Shown: positions 5,015 to 5,138 of the stretch, piece by piece | How positions within the stretch are numbered: the first letter of the stretch is position 1 | How the letters are laid out: each line of letters starts with the position of its first letter | Assembly: GCA_031288215.1 (NCBI GenBank) | Contig: JAITRV010000199.1 | Coordinates: 1-5,138 of the forward strand | DNA length: 5,138 bases | Source: Spirochaetaceae bacterium | GTDB taxonomy: Bacteria > Spirochaetota > Spirochaetia > Treponematales > Breznakiellaceae | Direction: 5' to 3' | The notes under the pieces: model-generated | What the model was told of the DNA's origin: nothing | What the model saw: only the letters and a program-made list of their open reading frames with translations | The model's database searches: none | Program-made: the position numbers and the translations under genes

Positions 5015-5138
5015 CTATCCCCCGGCCATCCCCCCTGGGGGTTCCGTGAAGTATCCTATCTTCCTGAATTTCGCGTAGCGTCTTTCCAGGAGAACCTCCG
5101 TCTCCAGGGCGGAAAAGCGGGCCACCGCATCCTTGAGG
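5015..5138 (-). CDS. accA: C-terminal end of acetyl-CoA carboxylase carboxyltransferase subunit alpha (5' part outside window)
   Basis: The minus-strand frame read from the right edge gives LKDAVARFSALETEVLLERR, then YAKFRKIGYFTEPPGGMAGG, then TAG (complement of 5015-5017). The LKDA start, the helical spacer and the ERRYAKFRKIGYF ending match the C-terminal helix of AccA proteins, where endings such as RYEKFRKIGVF are typical. AccA is the alpha half of the carboxyltransferase that makes malonyl-CoA for fatty-acid synthesis in the cytoplasm. Family members usually end soon after this motif. Here a tail PPGGMAGG is added, and its last codons and stop come from the right end of element B. The gene converges on parC. 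Only 40 residues are visible, so the name rests on the terminal motif. Confidence 0.72.
   Translation of the reverse strand, partial: LKDAVARFSALETEVLLERRYAKFRKIGYFTEPPGGMAGG

Larger units (their letters stand above)
4774..5027. repeat. palindromic repeat element B between convergent parC and accA
   Basis: The arms 4783-4865 and 4941-5023 are reverse complements at 78 of 83 positions, with mismatches at 4797, 4798, 4800, 4804 and 4810. Beyond a one-base G bulge the pairing continues into GGCC at both ends. The 75-base centre (4866-4940) is very GC-rich, with a G9-C5 run (4903-4916) and a C10 run (4933-4942). The ends read GGCCGGGGG(G)ATAGTCCCG inward from both sides. The element shares its left end, the CAGGACCCCCC box, a 29-base block and TATCCCCCGG with element A, so it belongs to a dispersed family. 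It codes for no protein I recognise. Its outermost bases encode the last residues and stop codons of both neighbouring genes. It is non-autonomous, MITE-like or REP-like in form; no target-site duplication is evident. Confidence 0.88.

Noticed and set aside
4449..5078. Open frames across element B on both strands, including near-identical peptides from the two arms
   Set aside because: The similarity of the plus and minus peptides is a direct result of the palindrome. They are very rich in Pro/Gly/Arg and no start signal is seen.

Overview
The window holds two complete genes on the + strand, hppA (membrane-bound pyrophosphatase) and a short parC/gyrA-type topoisomerase A subunit. They are flanked by two gene ends: the last 28 residues of an Rpn/PD-(D/E)XK nuclease-transposase family protein at the left edge (+), and what looks like the last 40 residues of AccA (acetyl-CoA carboxylase alpha) at the right edge (-). 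Both complete genes are GC-rich, with a strong preference for GGG, CGG and CTC codons. The set suggests a free-living or gut anaerobe. The form of the ParC N-terminus and the Na+-type pyrophosphatase make me think of a spirochaete, possibly a GC-rich treponeme of the termite-gut kind. That is recollection, not a search result, and the species is not resolved.

Layout: 1-87 is the Rpn-like gene end. Positions 88-574 are a 487-base non-coding stretch that contains a palindromic repeat element (element A, about 216-456) followed by the hppA promoter region and a good Shine-Dalgarno site. hppA is 575-2677. Positions 2678-2856 form a strikingly AT-rich tract of short direct and inverted repeats in an otherwise GC-rich region, which carries TATAAT boxes for parC. 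parC is 2857-4791. A second palindromic element (element B, about 4774-5027) lies between the convergent parC and accA genes. accA runs leftward from the right edge and stops at 5015.

The most interesting part is the repeat pair. Elements A and B share their left ends, a perfect 29-base block, a CAGGACCCCCC box and a TATCCCCCGG right end, so they belong to one family of about 240-255 bp. B is a near-perfect palindrome with 83-base arms, including a 55-bp stem without a mismatch. Each of its ends carries an in-frame GGGGGATAG, and these supply the stop codons of parC and of accA: both proteins end in Gly-Gly-stop. The element is therefore part of two genes at once, and may also act as a two-way terminator.

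The two complete genes do unrelated jobs: hydrolysis of PPi coupled to cation pumping across the membrane, and DNA decatenation/topology control. No shared pathway is implied. The 179-base repeat tract between them suggests separate expression rather than a tight operon. No tRNA, rRNA, CRISPR array or complete transposase was seen.
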